This document shows positions 25,668 through 34,654 of a stretch of DNA of 64,000 bases, one piece after another. The stretch comes from Clostridiaceae bacterium HFYG-1003 (GTDB taxonomy: Bacteria > Bacillota > Clostridia > Clostridiales > Clostridiaceae), in contig CP102060.1 in the NCBI GenBank assembly GCA_024579835.1, forward strand, positions 310,001-374,000, written 5' to 3'. The notes beneath the pieces are model-generated. The model saw only the letters and a list, made by a program, of their open reading frames with translations. It was not told the DNA's origin and did not search any database. The position numbers were made by a program, and so were the translations under genes. Position 1 is the stretch's first letter. Each line of letters starts with the position of its first letter.

Positions 25668-25924
25668 TCAAGGAAGAAATTGAGCTATTCTACCTGCCAC
25701 CGTATGCTCCAGAGTACAATCCTGATGAATTGCTCAACAGCGATCTCAAACGTGGCATAAGTAAAAAACCAAGTCCCAGGAGCGATGAGGAGCTTGAACA
25801 TAATGTTCGATCTCATTTAAAAACTGTGCAATTGCGTCCTAATAAAATCAGGGGGTTCTTCCATTCAAAAACCACAAAATATGCCTCTTAATATGCGCAA
25901 GGTTTAATCAGGGGAGCAATAATA
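25668..25924 (+). pseudogene. IS630 right-end remnant
   Basis: These 257 bases are nearly identical to 24326-24579 of the intact element, from the KEEIELFYLPPYAPE-coding part through the right inverted repeat to GCAATAATA. Only a few substitutions are seen. It lacks the left end and most of the gene. The next 210 bases, to the lipoprotein gene at 26136, are AT-rich and hold no gene I can support. Confidence 0.9.
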
Positions 25925-26135
25925 AATTTATACTAAAAATGAAAAGATAATTAAAAATTTGACAAAGAGCGAGATAAAAATTATAATTATAGTAACGAAA
26001 TACCAGTTTTATTAACTGTGATTAAATCAGAACTGAATTGCCCCGGAAGCTTGCCGGACCGCTCCGGCAGTTCCTTCAGCTTCATTGACCGACGTGCCCA
26101 CAGGGCTTCTCCGACGGACCAAAAGGAGCTTTTCC

Positions 26136-28094
26136 ATGAAATCGCTGCACCGAAGCCTGATGACTGTCCTGGCGCTGGCGCTGGGACTCACCGCCTGTTC
26201 TCATTCCCCGCCGCCGGGGACTGCGGCTGCGCCTTTAAAGCCCGGTACCGGACCGACTGCCACCTCTGTCCAGGTGAACCCGTCGACAGCTCCCTCTGAC
26301 ACGGAGTTTACGCTTTGCGGCTGCGAACCGGGGAACACCAATACCAATTACGGTACTCACGGCTGCTTTGCCGAAAAGGACGGCTGGATTTATTATGCAG
26401 ACGCCAGTCAGGGCGCCCGGTTAATGCGCAAACGGGCCGACGACACCCAGATCACCGATTACAATGAAAAGCCGGTCAGCAGCATCAATGTGGCTGGCGG
26501 CTGGATCTATTACATTAAGCGGACCAGGCTGGATGAAGCTTATATTTATCGCATGACCACCGAGGGCAAGAGCATCGAGCGCATCAGCCCGATTCCCTGC
26601 GATTACGATTCCTGTGCCAATATTCTCGTCAAGGGCGACTATGTTTTCTTTTCCAACCTGGCGGAGAATGGGTCGCTGTACCGGATGAAGACAGACGGAA
26701 CCGAACCGGTCCGGCTGAATGCCAGAACCAGCCGGAGTCTGACGCTGGAAGGGGACTGGATCTATTATGTGGCAAAGGAGGCGCAGGGAGACGAACTGCG
26801 CACGATCCGGCCGGATGGAACTGACGACCGGCTCCTGGCCGAGGAGGTCTGCACCAATATCATTCCTTACGAAGGCTGGATTTACTATACCAGTCTGGCG
26901 GATGATCAGCGGGTGCTCATGCGGATGCGACTGGATGGCAGCGGCGCCATGGAACTGCTTCGGGACAGCCTGTGCGGCATGACGATCTACCAGGATCAGC
27001 TGTTTTATGTCATTCGCGAGACCGGCAGACTTTACCGGGCTGAGCTTGATGGAAGCGATCCGGTGCTGCTGATGAACACCAGGGCCTTCGGGGTACAGAT
27101 CGCCGGCGGCTGGATCTATTTTTCCAATGCCGATGATGTCAATCGACCTTACCGGGTGAGACTGGACGGCTCCGGCATGGAACCGGCCTACACCGTGGAC
27201 TGGATCCGGGATGATCCGGAAGAACCGGATTATGCCAGGGGTCTGGGAGTCCCCAATTCGAACGCCCACAGCCGGTTTGTCCGAGGCGGGAACTGGATCT
27301 ACTTTTCCCTGGATCACTATATGGGCGAGATTCGAAAGACGCTGCGCAACGGAATTTCCATCAGTACCGTCATCAAGCGGCCGGGGAATCATCTGAACCT
27401 GTCCGGCCACTATCTCTATTTTATTGATACCGGTTTTTACGACTGCCTGGCCAGAGTCCGGATCGACGGCACCGGCTACGGCATTGTTGCCGACCAGAGC
27501 GCTTCCGAGCTCGTGGTCTTTGATGAATGGATGTACTTTGTCAATCAGTCCCTGGACCAGACCTTATGTCGAATCCGGGTGGACGGCACCGGGCTGCAGC
27601 AGCTGACTCAGATGGCCGTGCGCAATCTGAAGCTGGATGACGAATGGATTTACTTTGAACCCTCGCTGACCAACGATCAGGCCGGGGAAGAGGGCATCAG
27701 TAAGATCCGGCGCGACGGAAGCGAAGTTCTTCCGGTCACCGGCCAGGCCATCGCCCTGATGACCCTGGATCAGGACTGGATTTACTACACCACCGAATCA
27801 GATCACGAACTGCGCCGGATGAAGACCGACGCGACCCAGAACGAGAGCATCAATGGCGAAACCGGTACCCTTTATGGCATCCACCAGGGATGGCTCTACT
27901 ACTACGCTACCGGCAAGGACAAAGGGATGGTTCGATTCCACCTCGAAGACCGGACCAGAGAACTGATTCTTGGCCCCGGCACCTATTCGCTGGTTCATTT
28001 TCTGGAAGATCAGATCATCTACTACAACAATGACATGAACACCTATCACATGATGGAGCCGGATGGCTCGGAACGTCGTGAGTTCAAACCCTGA
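26136..28094 (+). CDS. DUF5050-type repeat lipoprotein
   Basis: A 652-residue exported lipoprotein with signal LMTVLALALGLTAC (cysteine near residue 20). The mature part is built from at least a dozen repeats with the core GDWIYY/GGWIYY followed by a turn and xLxRxxxDG, as in DUF5050 and TolB-like beta-propeller proteins. Such proteins are surface-anchored and may bind ligands or other proteins; no catalytic motif is seen. The start ATG 26136 follows AAAAGGAG; a longer frame upstream lacks a ribosome site. It stands alone behind the IS remnants. Confidence 0.82.
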   Translation: MKSLHRSLMTVLALALGLTACSHSPPPGTAAAPLKPGTGPTATSVQVNPSTAPSDTEFTLCGCEPGNTNTNYGTHGCFAEKDGWIYYADASQGARLMRKRADDTQITDYNEKPVSSINVAGGWIYYIKRTRLDEAYIYRMTTEGKSIERISPIPCDYDSCANILVKGDYVFFSNLAENGSLYRMKTDGTEPVRLNARTSRSLTLEGDWIYYVAKEAQGDELRTIRPDGTDDRLLAEEVCTNIIPYEGWIYYTSLADDQRVLMRMRLDGSGAMELLRDSLCGMTIYQDQLFYVIRETGRLYRAELDGSDPVLLMNTRAFGVQIAGGWIYFSNADDVNRPYRVRLDGSGMEPAYTVDWIRDDPEEPDYARGLGVPNSNAHSRFVRGGNWIYFSLDHYMGEIRKTLRNGISISTVIKRPGNHLNLSGHYLYFIDTGFYDCLARVRIDGTGYGIVADQSASELVVFDEWMYFVNQSLDQTLCRIRVDGTGLQQLTQMAVRNLKLDDEWIYFEPSLTNDQAGEEGISKIRRDGSEVLPVTGQAIALMTLDQDWIYYTTESDHELRRMKTDATQNESINGETGTLYGIHQGWLYYYATGKDKGMVRFHLEDRTRELILGPGTYSLVHFLEDQIIYYNNDMNTYHMMEPDGSERREFKP

Positions 28095-28190
28095 ATCCGT
28101 GAACACCAAAGGCACCTGCATCGAGCGGCGCACTTGCCGCCGGTCGAATCGACCAGCGCATGACTCATACCAACAAGCCTTTGAAACGAT

Positions 28191-28237
28191 AAAAAAGCTG
28201 CCATCTGCTCTGAATTTCAGAGTGGGCCGGCAGCTTT
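28191..28237 (-). terminator. Terminator between convergent genes
   Basis: AGCTGCC pairs with GGCAGCT, and inner CTCTGAA pairs with TTCAGAG. On the minus strand the stem is followed by TTTTTT, so it best ends the isoprenoid-synthase-like transcript; on the plus strand only TTTC follows. Confidence 0.7.
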
Positions 28238-28357
28238 CACACGTTCGTATGGATTTACGTTCAGCTCTTGTCTTCAGGCGTATGCCGATCACTTGTTTGA
28301 AGGCATATGTTAGTCCATAAAGGATTGTCCATAAAGGGCTGTCCTATGTCCGGACAT

Positions 28358-28430
28358 GTTTTACTTTCATGTTTTCTTACATGATTTCTTAGATGTTTTC
28401 TTAGATGTTTTCTTGCATGATTTTATTACA
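28358..28430. repeat. Imperfect ATGTTTTCTTA repeat
   Basis: Five to six units of ATGTTTTCTTA/ATGATTTCTTA follow each other at about 12-base steps. It lies in the 395-base space between the DUF5050 gene and the convergent gene at 28490. No function is evident. Confidence 0.7.
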
Positions 28431-28489
28431 CGTATTCCGGATCATCTTGCGCGGATCCGATTGCTCCTGAAATAGCGGCAGAGCACGGA

Positions 28490-29788
28490 TCAGGGCAGGT
28501 TGGCGGGACTGTCGGCCAGGGTCTGGATTGAATCCATCTGGTCTAAATAAGGACTGAGTGAGGCTTCGATTTCCTGATAGAAATTCAGGCGGACTTTTGA
28601 GGCTGCCTCCAGAGCCCGGTACAGGGCGGTGGATGTCAGGGAGGGATTTCGGCCCACCGCATCAAAGACCATCAGACCGGTCCAGGTGGCGATGATTCGC
28701 TTCAGGCGGGCGGCTTGGACTGAATCCGTGGCAGTGTGGCGATGAATCAACTGCAGGTAAGATAAAAGCTGTTGAATCAGCTCGTCGCAGGCTGCGGGGG
28801 GAATCACCTGACTGAACAGCGTCTGGTGGCGGTCCCGGCGGTCGTTTTGCTGATCCTGCATGTCATCCAGAAGCTGCAGGGAGGCACCGTACTCAAAGGC
28901 ATAGGTCAGTTCGGACTCCGTCAGGTCGGGCCGGACCAGGAGGGCATCAGCCAGCACCGAAGCGCCGCCCTTGAAAAAACTCAAGGTCAGAAGTTCCTCA
29001 GGTGACATTGTCTTGCCGCGGTCCTGCATCAGACTGAGGATCTGTCCCTGCTGGATCAGTCTGATCCCTTCGAATACCTGGGGATACCGGACCGGGTCAT
29101 ACTGAGTCCGGATCTGGTCCACCAGTTCAAATACCCTCCGCTGATGCGCTCCCGCCGGTGCGGGGAATTCACCGCCCAGAGCAAGGCTCAGCTTGTGATT
29201 AAACTGTTCTTTTTCCAGGGGATCCACCTGGGGATCATCCAGGAAATTGTCCGTATAGGGGTATAGCATGCTGTAGGCATAGACCGAGGGGGTGACGGAC
29301 AGGGGAATTCCCCAGAGCAGCTGCAGACTGTTCATGATCCAGACATTGCGCAGGGCCTGGAATGCTTCCTCCATGGTCAGGCTGCCATCCTGCATCCGGG
29401 CCTGGAGCAGAAATTCTTCTGCCGTTTCCAGGTAACCCTGTTCGATAAAGAACTCCAGGCAGGGTTCCGGCATCAGGGAGCCGTTCCGGTCAATCTCGGT
29501 CAGACGGTCCGTAATCTTTGTCCGGAGCTGGTTCAGGTCATTCCGGGTCAGCTCCGCCGCGGTTTTGGCTCGCCAGGGCTCAAGGTCCGCCTGCAGGCCG
29601 GCGATTACACAGCGGAGTTCCTGTTCATTGCGGGCCTGCGCCAAAGCGCTGCAGGATTCCATCAGAGCCGGATGATTATCACCAGCCCGATGAAAATTCG
29701 CCTGAGCGAACTCCAGGAGCCTGGCGGGGGAAGCCGCCAGGCTGGTTTCTGTATTGTCAGTAAGATCTGTAATTATCGAGTGTACCAT
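28490..29788 (-). CDS. Class-1-isoprenoid-synthase-like protein
   Basis: A 432-residue all-helical protein. Two acidic motifs stand where isoprenoid synthases bind Mg2+-diphosphate: YTDNFLDDPQVDP near residue 175 and LQLLDDMQDQQNDRRDRHQT near 310. Its length and the second motif resemble class 1 enzymes (prenyltransferases, terpene or squalene/phytoene synthases), but it does not match any of their core patterns closely, and I know of no proven activity for this type. The ribosome site AGGAAGG is good. It lies 17 bases behind the SOUL protein, its likely operon partner. Confidence 0.62.
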   Translation of the reverse strand: MVHSIITDLTDNTETSLAASPARLLEFAQANFHRAGDNHPALMESCSALAQARNEQELRCVIAGLQADLEPWRAKTAAELTRNDLNQLRTKITDRLTEIDRNGSLMPEPCLEFFIEQGYLETAEEFLLQARMQDGSLTMEEAFQALRNVWIMNSLQLLWGIPLSVTPSVYAYSMLYPYTDNFLDDPQVDPLEKEQFNHKLSLALGGEFPAPAGAHQRRVFELVDQIRTQYDPVRYPQVFEGIRLIQQGQILSLMQDRGKTMSPEELLTLSFFKGGASVLADALLVRPDLTESELTYAFEYGASLQLLDDMQDQQNDRRDRHQTLFSQVIPPAACDELIQQLLSYLQLIHRHTATDSVQAARLKRIIATWTGLMVFDAVGRNPSLTSTALYRALEAASKVRLNFYQEIEASLSPYLDQMDSIQTLADSPANLP

Positions 29789-29805
29789 GTATTCCTTCCT
29801 CTGGT

Positions 29806-30318
29806 TTATTCGTCCCGCACATCCATCAGAATCTCATTGCGGCGCAGGAACGGGGGGATAAACGGCGGATTGTAGCGCGCCAGCCGGATGGGACCGGCCG
29901 GGGTCAGGCCCTGGCGGTGAATCCAGTCCGTCAGCCGGGCTTTATTTTTCTGCACCGCTGCTTCATTCATGCGGCCGGAGAAGGTAATGACTGCGGTTTT
30001 CACCGGGGAATGAGACTTCAACGTAATGGAGGGATCCTGGGGTCGAGGCAGGAGCGGGGTCACTTCCCGGGGCATGACGAACTCCGTGGTGGCCCGACTG
30101 CTTTCCAGTTCATTGAATACCGGAGTCGTCATGGAAATTTTCTGACCGGCTTCGTTGCTGCCGCTGATGTAATTGAAGATCTGGTTAAATCCGTCTGAAT
30201 TTATCCAGTCCCGGCTGTCCACTGAAGCGGTGACAAACGCATCATAGGCCCGCAGCTCAAAGGGCGGTTCTGCTTTCAGAACCTGATAGGGGGCTGTTTC
30301 ATAAGGAGCCATTGTCAT
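29806..30318 (-). CDS. SOUL-family heme-binding-type protein
   Basis: A 170-residue protein of the SOUL/HBP family, beta-barrel proteins that bind heme or other tetrapyrroles. Typical stretches are YQVLKAEPPFELRAYDAF, ISMTTPVFNE and MPREVTPLLPRPQDPSITLK. There is no signal peptide, so it is probably cytoplasmic. I start at ATG 30318 (MTMAPYE), eight bases behind AGGTGA. It is the first gene of a pair with the isoprenoid-synthase-like gene. Confidence 0.85.
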   Translation of the reverse strand: MTMAPYETAPYQVLKAEPPFELRAYDAFVTASVDSRDWINSDGFNQIFNYISGSNEAGQKISMTTPVFNELESSRATTEFVMPREVTPLLPRPQDPSITLKSHSPVKTAVITFSGRMNEAAVQKNKARLTDWIHRQGLTPAGPIRLARYNPPFIPPFLRRNEILMDVRDE

Positions 30319-30396
30319 CACACCTTTCACCTGGGATAACATCCCGATGAAATCATTATACCAAGTCATTGTTTCGGGAGTATGAAAGTTTGGATG

Positions 30397-30482
30397 CAAT
30401 CAATCCACGGCCGGTTTGTGCAGTCAGTCCACGGCCAGTGCGTGCAGTCAGTCCACGGCCGGTTCGTGCAGTCAGTCCACTG
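30397..30482. repeat. 24-bp tandem repeat, about 3.5 copies
   Basis: Units begin CAGTCAGTCCACGGCCGG and repeat every 24 bases at 30397, 30421, 30445 and (half) 30469, with a few substitutions. They lie between the divergent promoter region of the SOUL gene and the end of the Cthe_2159-type gene. The unit is directly repeated without spacers, so this is not CRISPR. Confidence 0.85.
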
Positions 30483-30588
30483 TCCGGTGGACGCCATCAG
30501 TCCACCGTTGGATGGGCGGTCAGGACAGGAAAGAACAGCGGCTCTGAGAAGAACCGCTGCGCAGGGTAAGGAGGATATCTATATTAAA

Positions 30589-32544
30589 TCAGGGACGTTT
30601 GCCTGGGTTCCCGGGACCGGGCTTCATGCCGCCCGGGCCGGGGCCCATGCCGCCTCCGATGGTTGTCTGAGCTGAGGTCATCTCAACCTGGGTCAGCTGC
30701 GTGCCGCCGGACCAGGTGCCGCCCTGGATGATTCCGTCGGTGGCGGTTCCGTCAGAGGTGCCGCCGCTGGAGATGAGGCAGGTGTCACCGGCCTTCAGGT
30801 CGGAGCTGGAGTAAAGGATGGAACTGAAGGGTTTGGGGGAGGAGAAGGTGATCTGCTCGGTTCCGTCGGATGAGGTGATCCGGACCAGGGTGTCAGCACT
30901 GATTTCACTGGTGTTCAGGAGAAAAGCTGCCTGGCTGGAGGTTTCGCTGATGTTCTGAGCCATGCCGGAGCTGCCCAGGGCCAGAAGCGTTCCTGAATTC
31001 AGGGTAAAGGTGCCGGCATAGTCCACCGCCCCGTTGCCGTTATTGGTGGGGCCGTTCACGATGACGGTGGCTGCTTCCATTACGATGTCGCCGTTGGCAT
31101 CAATGCCGTCCCCCGCGGAATCAATAAAAACGTAGCCGCCCAGCAGGGAGAGGAGGGTGCCATCGGACTGATCAAATCCGTTTTGCCCGGGCCGGCCACT
31201 GACAGAGGAGCCGTCATTGCCTCCGGAGGTGTTGATCCCGTCGTCCATCGCGCCGACGTGGACCTTTCCATCCCGGATCGTCACACTGGCGCCTTCCAGT
31301 CCCTCATAGCTGGTCTCAATGTAGATGTCGCCGGCATTGATCAGCAGAGCCTGATCGGCATGGATTCCATCATCGCCGGAGGACAGTTCGATGGCACCGC
31401 CATTGATGGTGACATCACCGTTGGAGTGGACTGCGTCGTCAGAGGAATCCAGCTGGATGACTCCGCCGTCAATCACCAGCGCAGTGCCGGCTTTGAGACC
31501 CTTGGCGGAATCGGAGGTCTGGCTGTCGGAAGCGGGTGCCGGTCCCCAGTTCCCCCAGCCGCTGGTCTGACTGGAATTGGCGCTGCCGCCGCCGGTGACC
31601 AGCCGGAAAGTACCGTTTTTGATCCACAGGCTGGTTTCAGCCTGAATGCCATCCTGGCCGGCTGTCAGGTCAAAGGTGCCGTTTTCGATGAGGATTCCGC
31701 CCTTGGCAGCCTCCTCATCATTGGTCGACTGGATGCCGTCGCCGCCTGCCGTGATGTTCAGATTGCCGTCCCGGATCGCAACCAGATCCTTGCCTTGCAG
31801 CCCATCGTTGACTGCGGTGATCGTGATCTGACCGCTGACGATTTTCAGGTCATCTTTGCTGACAATGCCATGGGCATACTGACCCGTAACCTTGAGACTG
31901 CCGCTGCCGTTGATCGTAAGATCCGCCTTGCTGTAGATCGCCGCATCCGTCGCCTCGCTGTCCGCCTGAACTCGGTCGACGCCGTCGGTCAGCACATTTT
32001 CCGAGCCGGCAGTCAGCGTCAGGATCACTTGATCCGCTTCCAGAATATGCAGCACTGAGGCCGACGGACAGGTCAGTTTCAGCCCATTCAGAACCAGGAT
32101 GACATCGGCATCCTCCGGCGCGTTCACCACGATCTGGCCATCAGCGGATTCTCCGGACAGAAGATAGGTTCCCGCCTGGCTGATGGTCAGAATTTTGTCG
32201 GAGGCCTGAGCGCCTTCACCGCTGACTGTGATTTTTTCCCCGAACCGGATTTTTGTGGCGGCAGTTTCATCCACCGTCGTCTCCAGATCTTTTGAACTGT
32301 ACTCGACGGTCAGGGCTGCCTCCTGGGATTCGCCGGAAGTGGCAGTGCCCGATGTGTCCGGTCTGCCTGCTGTGCCGGCGGTTTGTGTACCGGCAGCTGT
32401 TCCTGCAACCGTGATCTGAGTCGAAGCTGTCCCTGCCAAAGTGCTGCCCACTGGGGATGCACTGCAGCCGGCAGCAGTGAGGGTCACTGCGGCCAGGGCG
32501 GCCACGACCCTGATTCGTAAGCGTCTGTTCCATTTTTTATTCAT
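30589..32544 (-). CDS. Cthe_2159-type beta-helix lipoprotein
   Basis: A 651-residue exported protein with a lipoprotein signal (VVAALAAVTLTAAGC, cysteine near 27), a low-complexity threonine/alanine linker, and a long region of repeated NGG/DDG/ADGI turns (INGSGSLKVTGQYAHGIVSK, DGINTSGGNDGS) typical of the right-handed beta-helix carbohydrate-binding family first defined by Clostridium thermocellum Cthe_2159. The C-terminus is glycine- and proline-rich. Family members bind acidic polysaccharides with calcium. It is the last gene of a set with DUF4956 and a VTC-domain protein, a combination seen in many Firmicutes. Confidence 0.85.
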   Translation of the reverse strand: MNKKWNRRLRIRVVAALAAVTLTAAGCSASPVGSTLAGTASTQITVAGTAAGTQTAGTAGRPDTSGTATSGESQEAALTVEYSSKDLETTVDETAATKIRFGEKITVSGEGAQASDKILTISQAGTYLLSGESADGQIVVNAPEDADVILVLNGLKLTCPSASVLHILEADQVILTLTAGSENVLTDGVDRVQADSEATDAAIYSKADLTINGSGSLKVTGQYAHGIVSKDDLKIVSGQITITAVNDGLQGKDLVAIRDGNLNITAGGDGIQSTNDEEAAKGGILIENGTFDLTAGQDGIQAETSLWIKNGTFRLVTGGGSANSSQTSGWGNWGPAPASDSQTSDSAKGLKAGTALVIDGGVIQLDSSDDAVHSNGDVTINGGAIELSSGDDGIHADQALLINAGDIYIETSYEGLEGASVTIRDGKVHVGAMDDGINTSGGNDGSSVSGRPGQNGFDQSDGTLLSLLGGYVFIDSAGDGIDANGDIVMEAATVIVNGPTNNGNGAVDYAGTFTLNSGTLLALGSSGMAQNISETSSQAAFLLNTSEISADTLVRITSSDGTEQITFSSPKPFSSILYSSSDLKAGDTCLISSGGTSDGTATDGIIQGGTWSGGTQLTQVEMTSAQTTIGGGMGPGPGGMKPGPGNPGKRP

Positions 32545-32842
32545 GATTTCATCCTTTCTGCAGGCATTGCCTGATCATTGGCCAGGTCTGATGTTCCAGA
32601 GCCCGACCGGTCTGAATCAAATGATTCCGATTGACAGCATCGTTCCTGCCGGAGTTCCCTGGCAAAGTCGGATGCGGCCGGGTGCGGTGTCTAATGTTGT
32701 ATACCTTTTATCATATGTCTGAATGTCGTATGTCGCAGCTTTTCAATTGAATGACTCATGTTGAATGTCGCAAGTCTTCGTTTGATGTCGCAAAATCCCT
32801 GGGTGCCTGTTTCCTACTCTGGTTCACCGGGGAAACTGGGCA

Positions 32843-33514
32843 TCAGGCGGCATAATCTCCGTTGCAGCTGACCAGGGTGGCGTTGCGGACACCGCGCAGG
32901 CTGACCAGTTCATTGACAAAGGCGGTATTCTGGGCGCATAGGCGAAGCTCATAGATGATTTCGATCTGTCCGGGGGTAATGGTCTTGGATTTCAGTTTCA
33001 GGCGGTGCGGTTCCTTTTTCAGATAGGTCAGGGATTCAACCTCCGCGGATTCATCTTCCAGATCCAGTATGAGCACAAAGGGCTGATCCTGATCGGTTCC
33101 GCGGGCAAATGCCAGAATGACCAGACCGATCAGCAGGGAGCCGACCAGGGCCAGGGGCACCATGCCGGCGCCCAGGACGATGCCGGAGCCGATGGCCCAG
33201 AACAGGAAGACCAGATCCAGGGGATCCTTGATGGCGGTTCGGAAGCGAACGATGGAGAGTGCGCCCACCATGCCAAGGGAGAGCACCACATTGGAAGTTA
33301 CCGCCAGGATGATGAAGGTGGTGAGCATGGTCAGAAGCACCAGAGAGGTATTGAACGGCTTGGAGTACAGAACGCCGTTAAAGGTTCGCCGGTAAATGGT
33401 GTGGATGAATAGTCCGGTCAGAAAGGCCAGAATCAGGGCGATGGCGGCATCGAGAAAAGAAAATTCCGCGAGTTTTTCCAGATAGCTGGACTTGAAGATA
33501 TCCTGAAATGTCAT
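32843..33514 (-). CDS. DUF4956 membrane protein
   Basis: A 223-residue protein of the DUF4956 family, with four membrane helices in the first 135 residues (ALILAFLTGLFIHTIYRR and LVGSLLIGLVILAFAR) and the conserved ALSIVRFRTAIKDPLDLVFL between helices. A soluble ferredoxin-like domain follows. Its role is unproven; it usually accompanies VTC-type polyphosphate polymerase domains, which suggests a joint function at the membrane. It lies between the VTC gene and the beta-helix lipoprotein gene. Confidence 0.88.
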   Translation of the reverse strand: MTFQDIFKSSYLEKLAEFSFLDAAIALILAFLTGLFIHTIYRRTFNGVLYSKPFNTSLVLLTMLTTFIILAVTSNVVLSLGMVGALSIVRFRTAIKDPLDLVFLFWAIGSGIVLGAGMVPLALVGSLLIGLVILAFARGTDQDQPFVLILDLEDESAEVESLTYLKKEPHRLKLKSKTITPGQIEIIYELRLCAQNTAFVNELVSLRGVRNATLVSCNGDYAA

Positions 33515-33654
33515 AAGATCAGCTCCTTATTGCTAATAGGGGACATTGAGGGGGTGATATTTGCCCAATGGCGTTTCGGTTCATCGGGGATTGGAATTTC
33601 GAACAACTCTGGATTTCAGTCTGTCATCAAAGCGTTCCGGTAATGGTTTGTACT

Positions 33655-34341
33655 TCAGGCTCCGGTCAGGAAGCGTCCGGTGACATACTTGGAGTGAGCG
33701 GTCCGCATGGGCTGATGCCCTTCCAGCAGGGACGGGATCAGACTTGGCAGAAACTCATCGTATTTGACTTCCAGCAGGCACTTGCTTCTGGATTCCGGGA
33801 TCAGGGGCAGAGAGAAATCCAGAAAGCTGCGCGGATTCCGGGAGTAGGCCAGGTCATAGTCCAGGGTGACGCGGACATTGCCCGGATCAAACAGGAAGGG
33901 CTCCCGAAAGTAGTTCACAACCAGGCAGGGCGAAAGGCCTCCCGAGCGCAGCCGGACATAGAATTCGCGGAGCAGATCTTCACGGTGGTCTTTCAGAAAC
34001 CCGAAGGAGCCCTTCAGGATCGATTCCACTTCCTGCCGGGTCAGCTGAGCCGAAACCTTAAAGCCCTGATTGCCGTGCCTGACTTTTTTTTCGAGCCGGA
34101 TCCTGGCAGGATCCTCATTGTAGAGCCTCAGCCGGTATTTCTCCCGGACAGCGCTGCCCATCAGGTTGTCCTGCAGAGCGTCGGCCTGAGCCGTATCAAA
34201 GTAGAGACTGCGGATGGCGTAGCCTTTACCTATGGCATGAGGATCCCGCCGGAGGACGCGTTCGAGCTGGCGGGACAGCACCTGCCGGGAAGACGGGCTG
34301 ATCAGATATTTCAGTTCATTGCGATAGCCTGGGTGAATCAT
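33655..34341 (-). CDS. VTC-domain polyphosphate-polymerase-like protein
   Basis: A 228-residue protein with the triphosphate-tunnel (VTC) domain found in yeast polyphosphate polymerase Vtc4 and in bacterial relatives. Tunnel residues are visible in RNELKYLIS, AIRSLYFDT, REKYRLRLYN, IRLEKKVRHGN and CLLEVKYDEFLP. The likely activity is making or sensing polyphosphate from nucleotides. The start ATG 34341 follows AAAGGAG. It heads the three-gene set running to 30589, next to a two-component system on the same strand. Confidence 0.87.
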   Translation of the reverse strand: MIHPGYRNELKYLISPSSRQVLSRQLERVLRRDPHAIGKGYAIRSLYFDTAQADALQDNLMGSAVREKYRLRLYNEDPARIRLEKKVRHGNQGFKVSAQLTRQEVESILKGSFGFLKDHREDLLREFYVRLRSGGLSPCLVVNYFREPFLFDPGNVRVTLDYDLAYSRNPRSFLDFSLPLIPESRSKCLLEVKYDEFLPSLIPSLLEGHQPMRTAHSKYVTGRFLTGA

Positions 34342-34530
34342 GGGTTCTCCTTTCCACCGGATTCTGTCCATCGCAGGAGTTCCTTGATTTCTCCCGGTCA
34401 GCTGGTTCCGATTTCCTGATCTGGTTTTATCTTAGACCCGATGCGGGAATACTTCTCCGAAAAACTGAACGCAACAATACGCAGAACTGCCGCAAAGCAG
34501 AACGATTCTGCAGAGGCCCTCCGGGACACG

Positions 34531-34574
34531 AAAAAGCCTGCCGGCAAGCTCCGGAGGGAGCTGGCCCAGCAGGC
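34531..34574 (-). terminator. Terminator after the histidine kinase gene
   Basis: On the minus strand GCCTGC pairs with GCAGGC around an inner hairpin (AGCTCC/GGAGCT), followed by TTTTT. It separates the two-component system from the VTC set. Confidence 0.7.
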
Positions 34575-34654
34575 ACAGATTTTGAGTGGTTTCATCTTCG
34601 ACTCTGACTTCATCCGATTCAGCTGATTGATCCACTTCATCCGGTTCATCTGGT

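Noticed and set aside
30397-30482. 24-bp repeats considered as a CRISPR array
   Set aside because: Units are directly adjacent with no unique spacers, and no cas genes are near.
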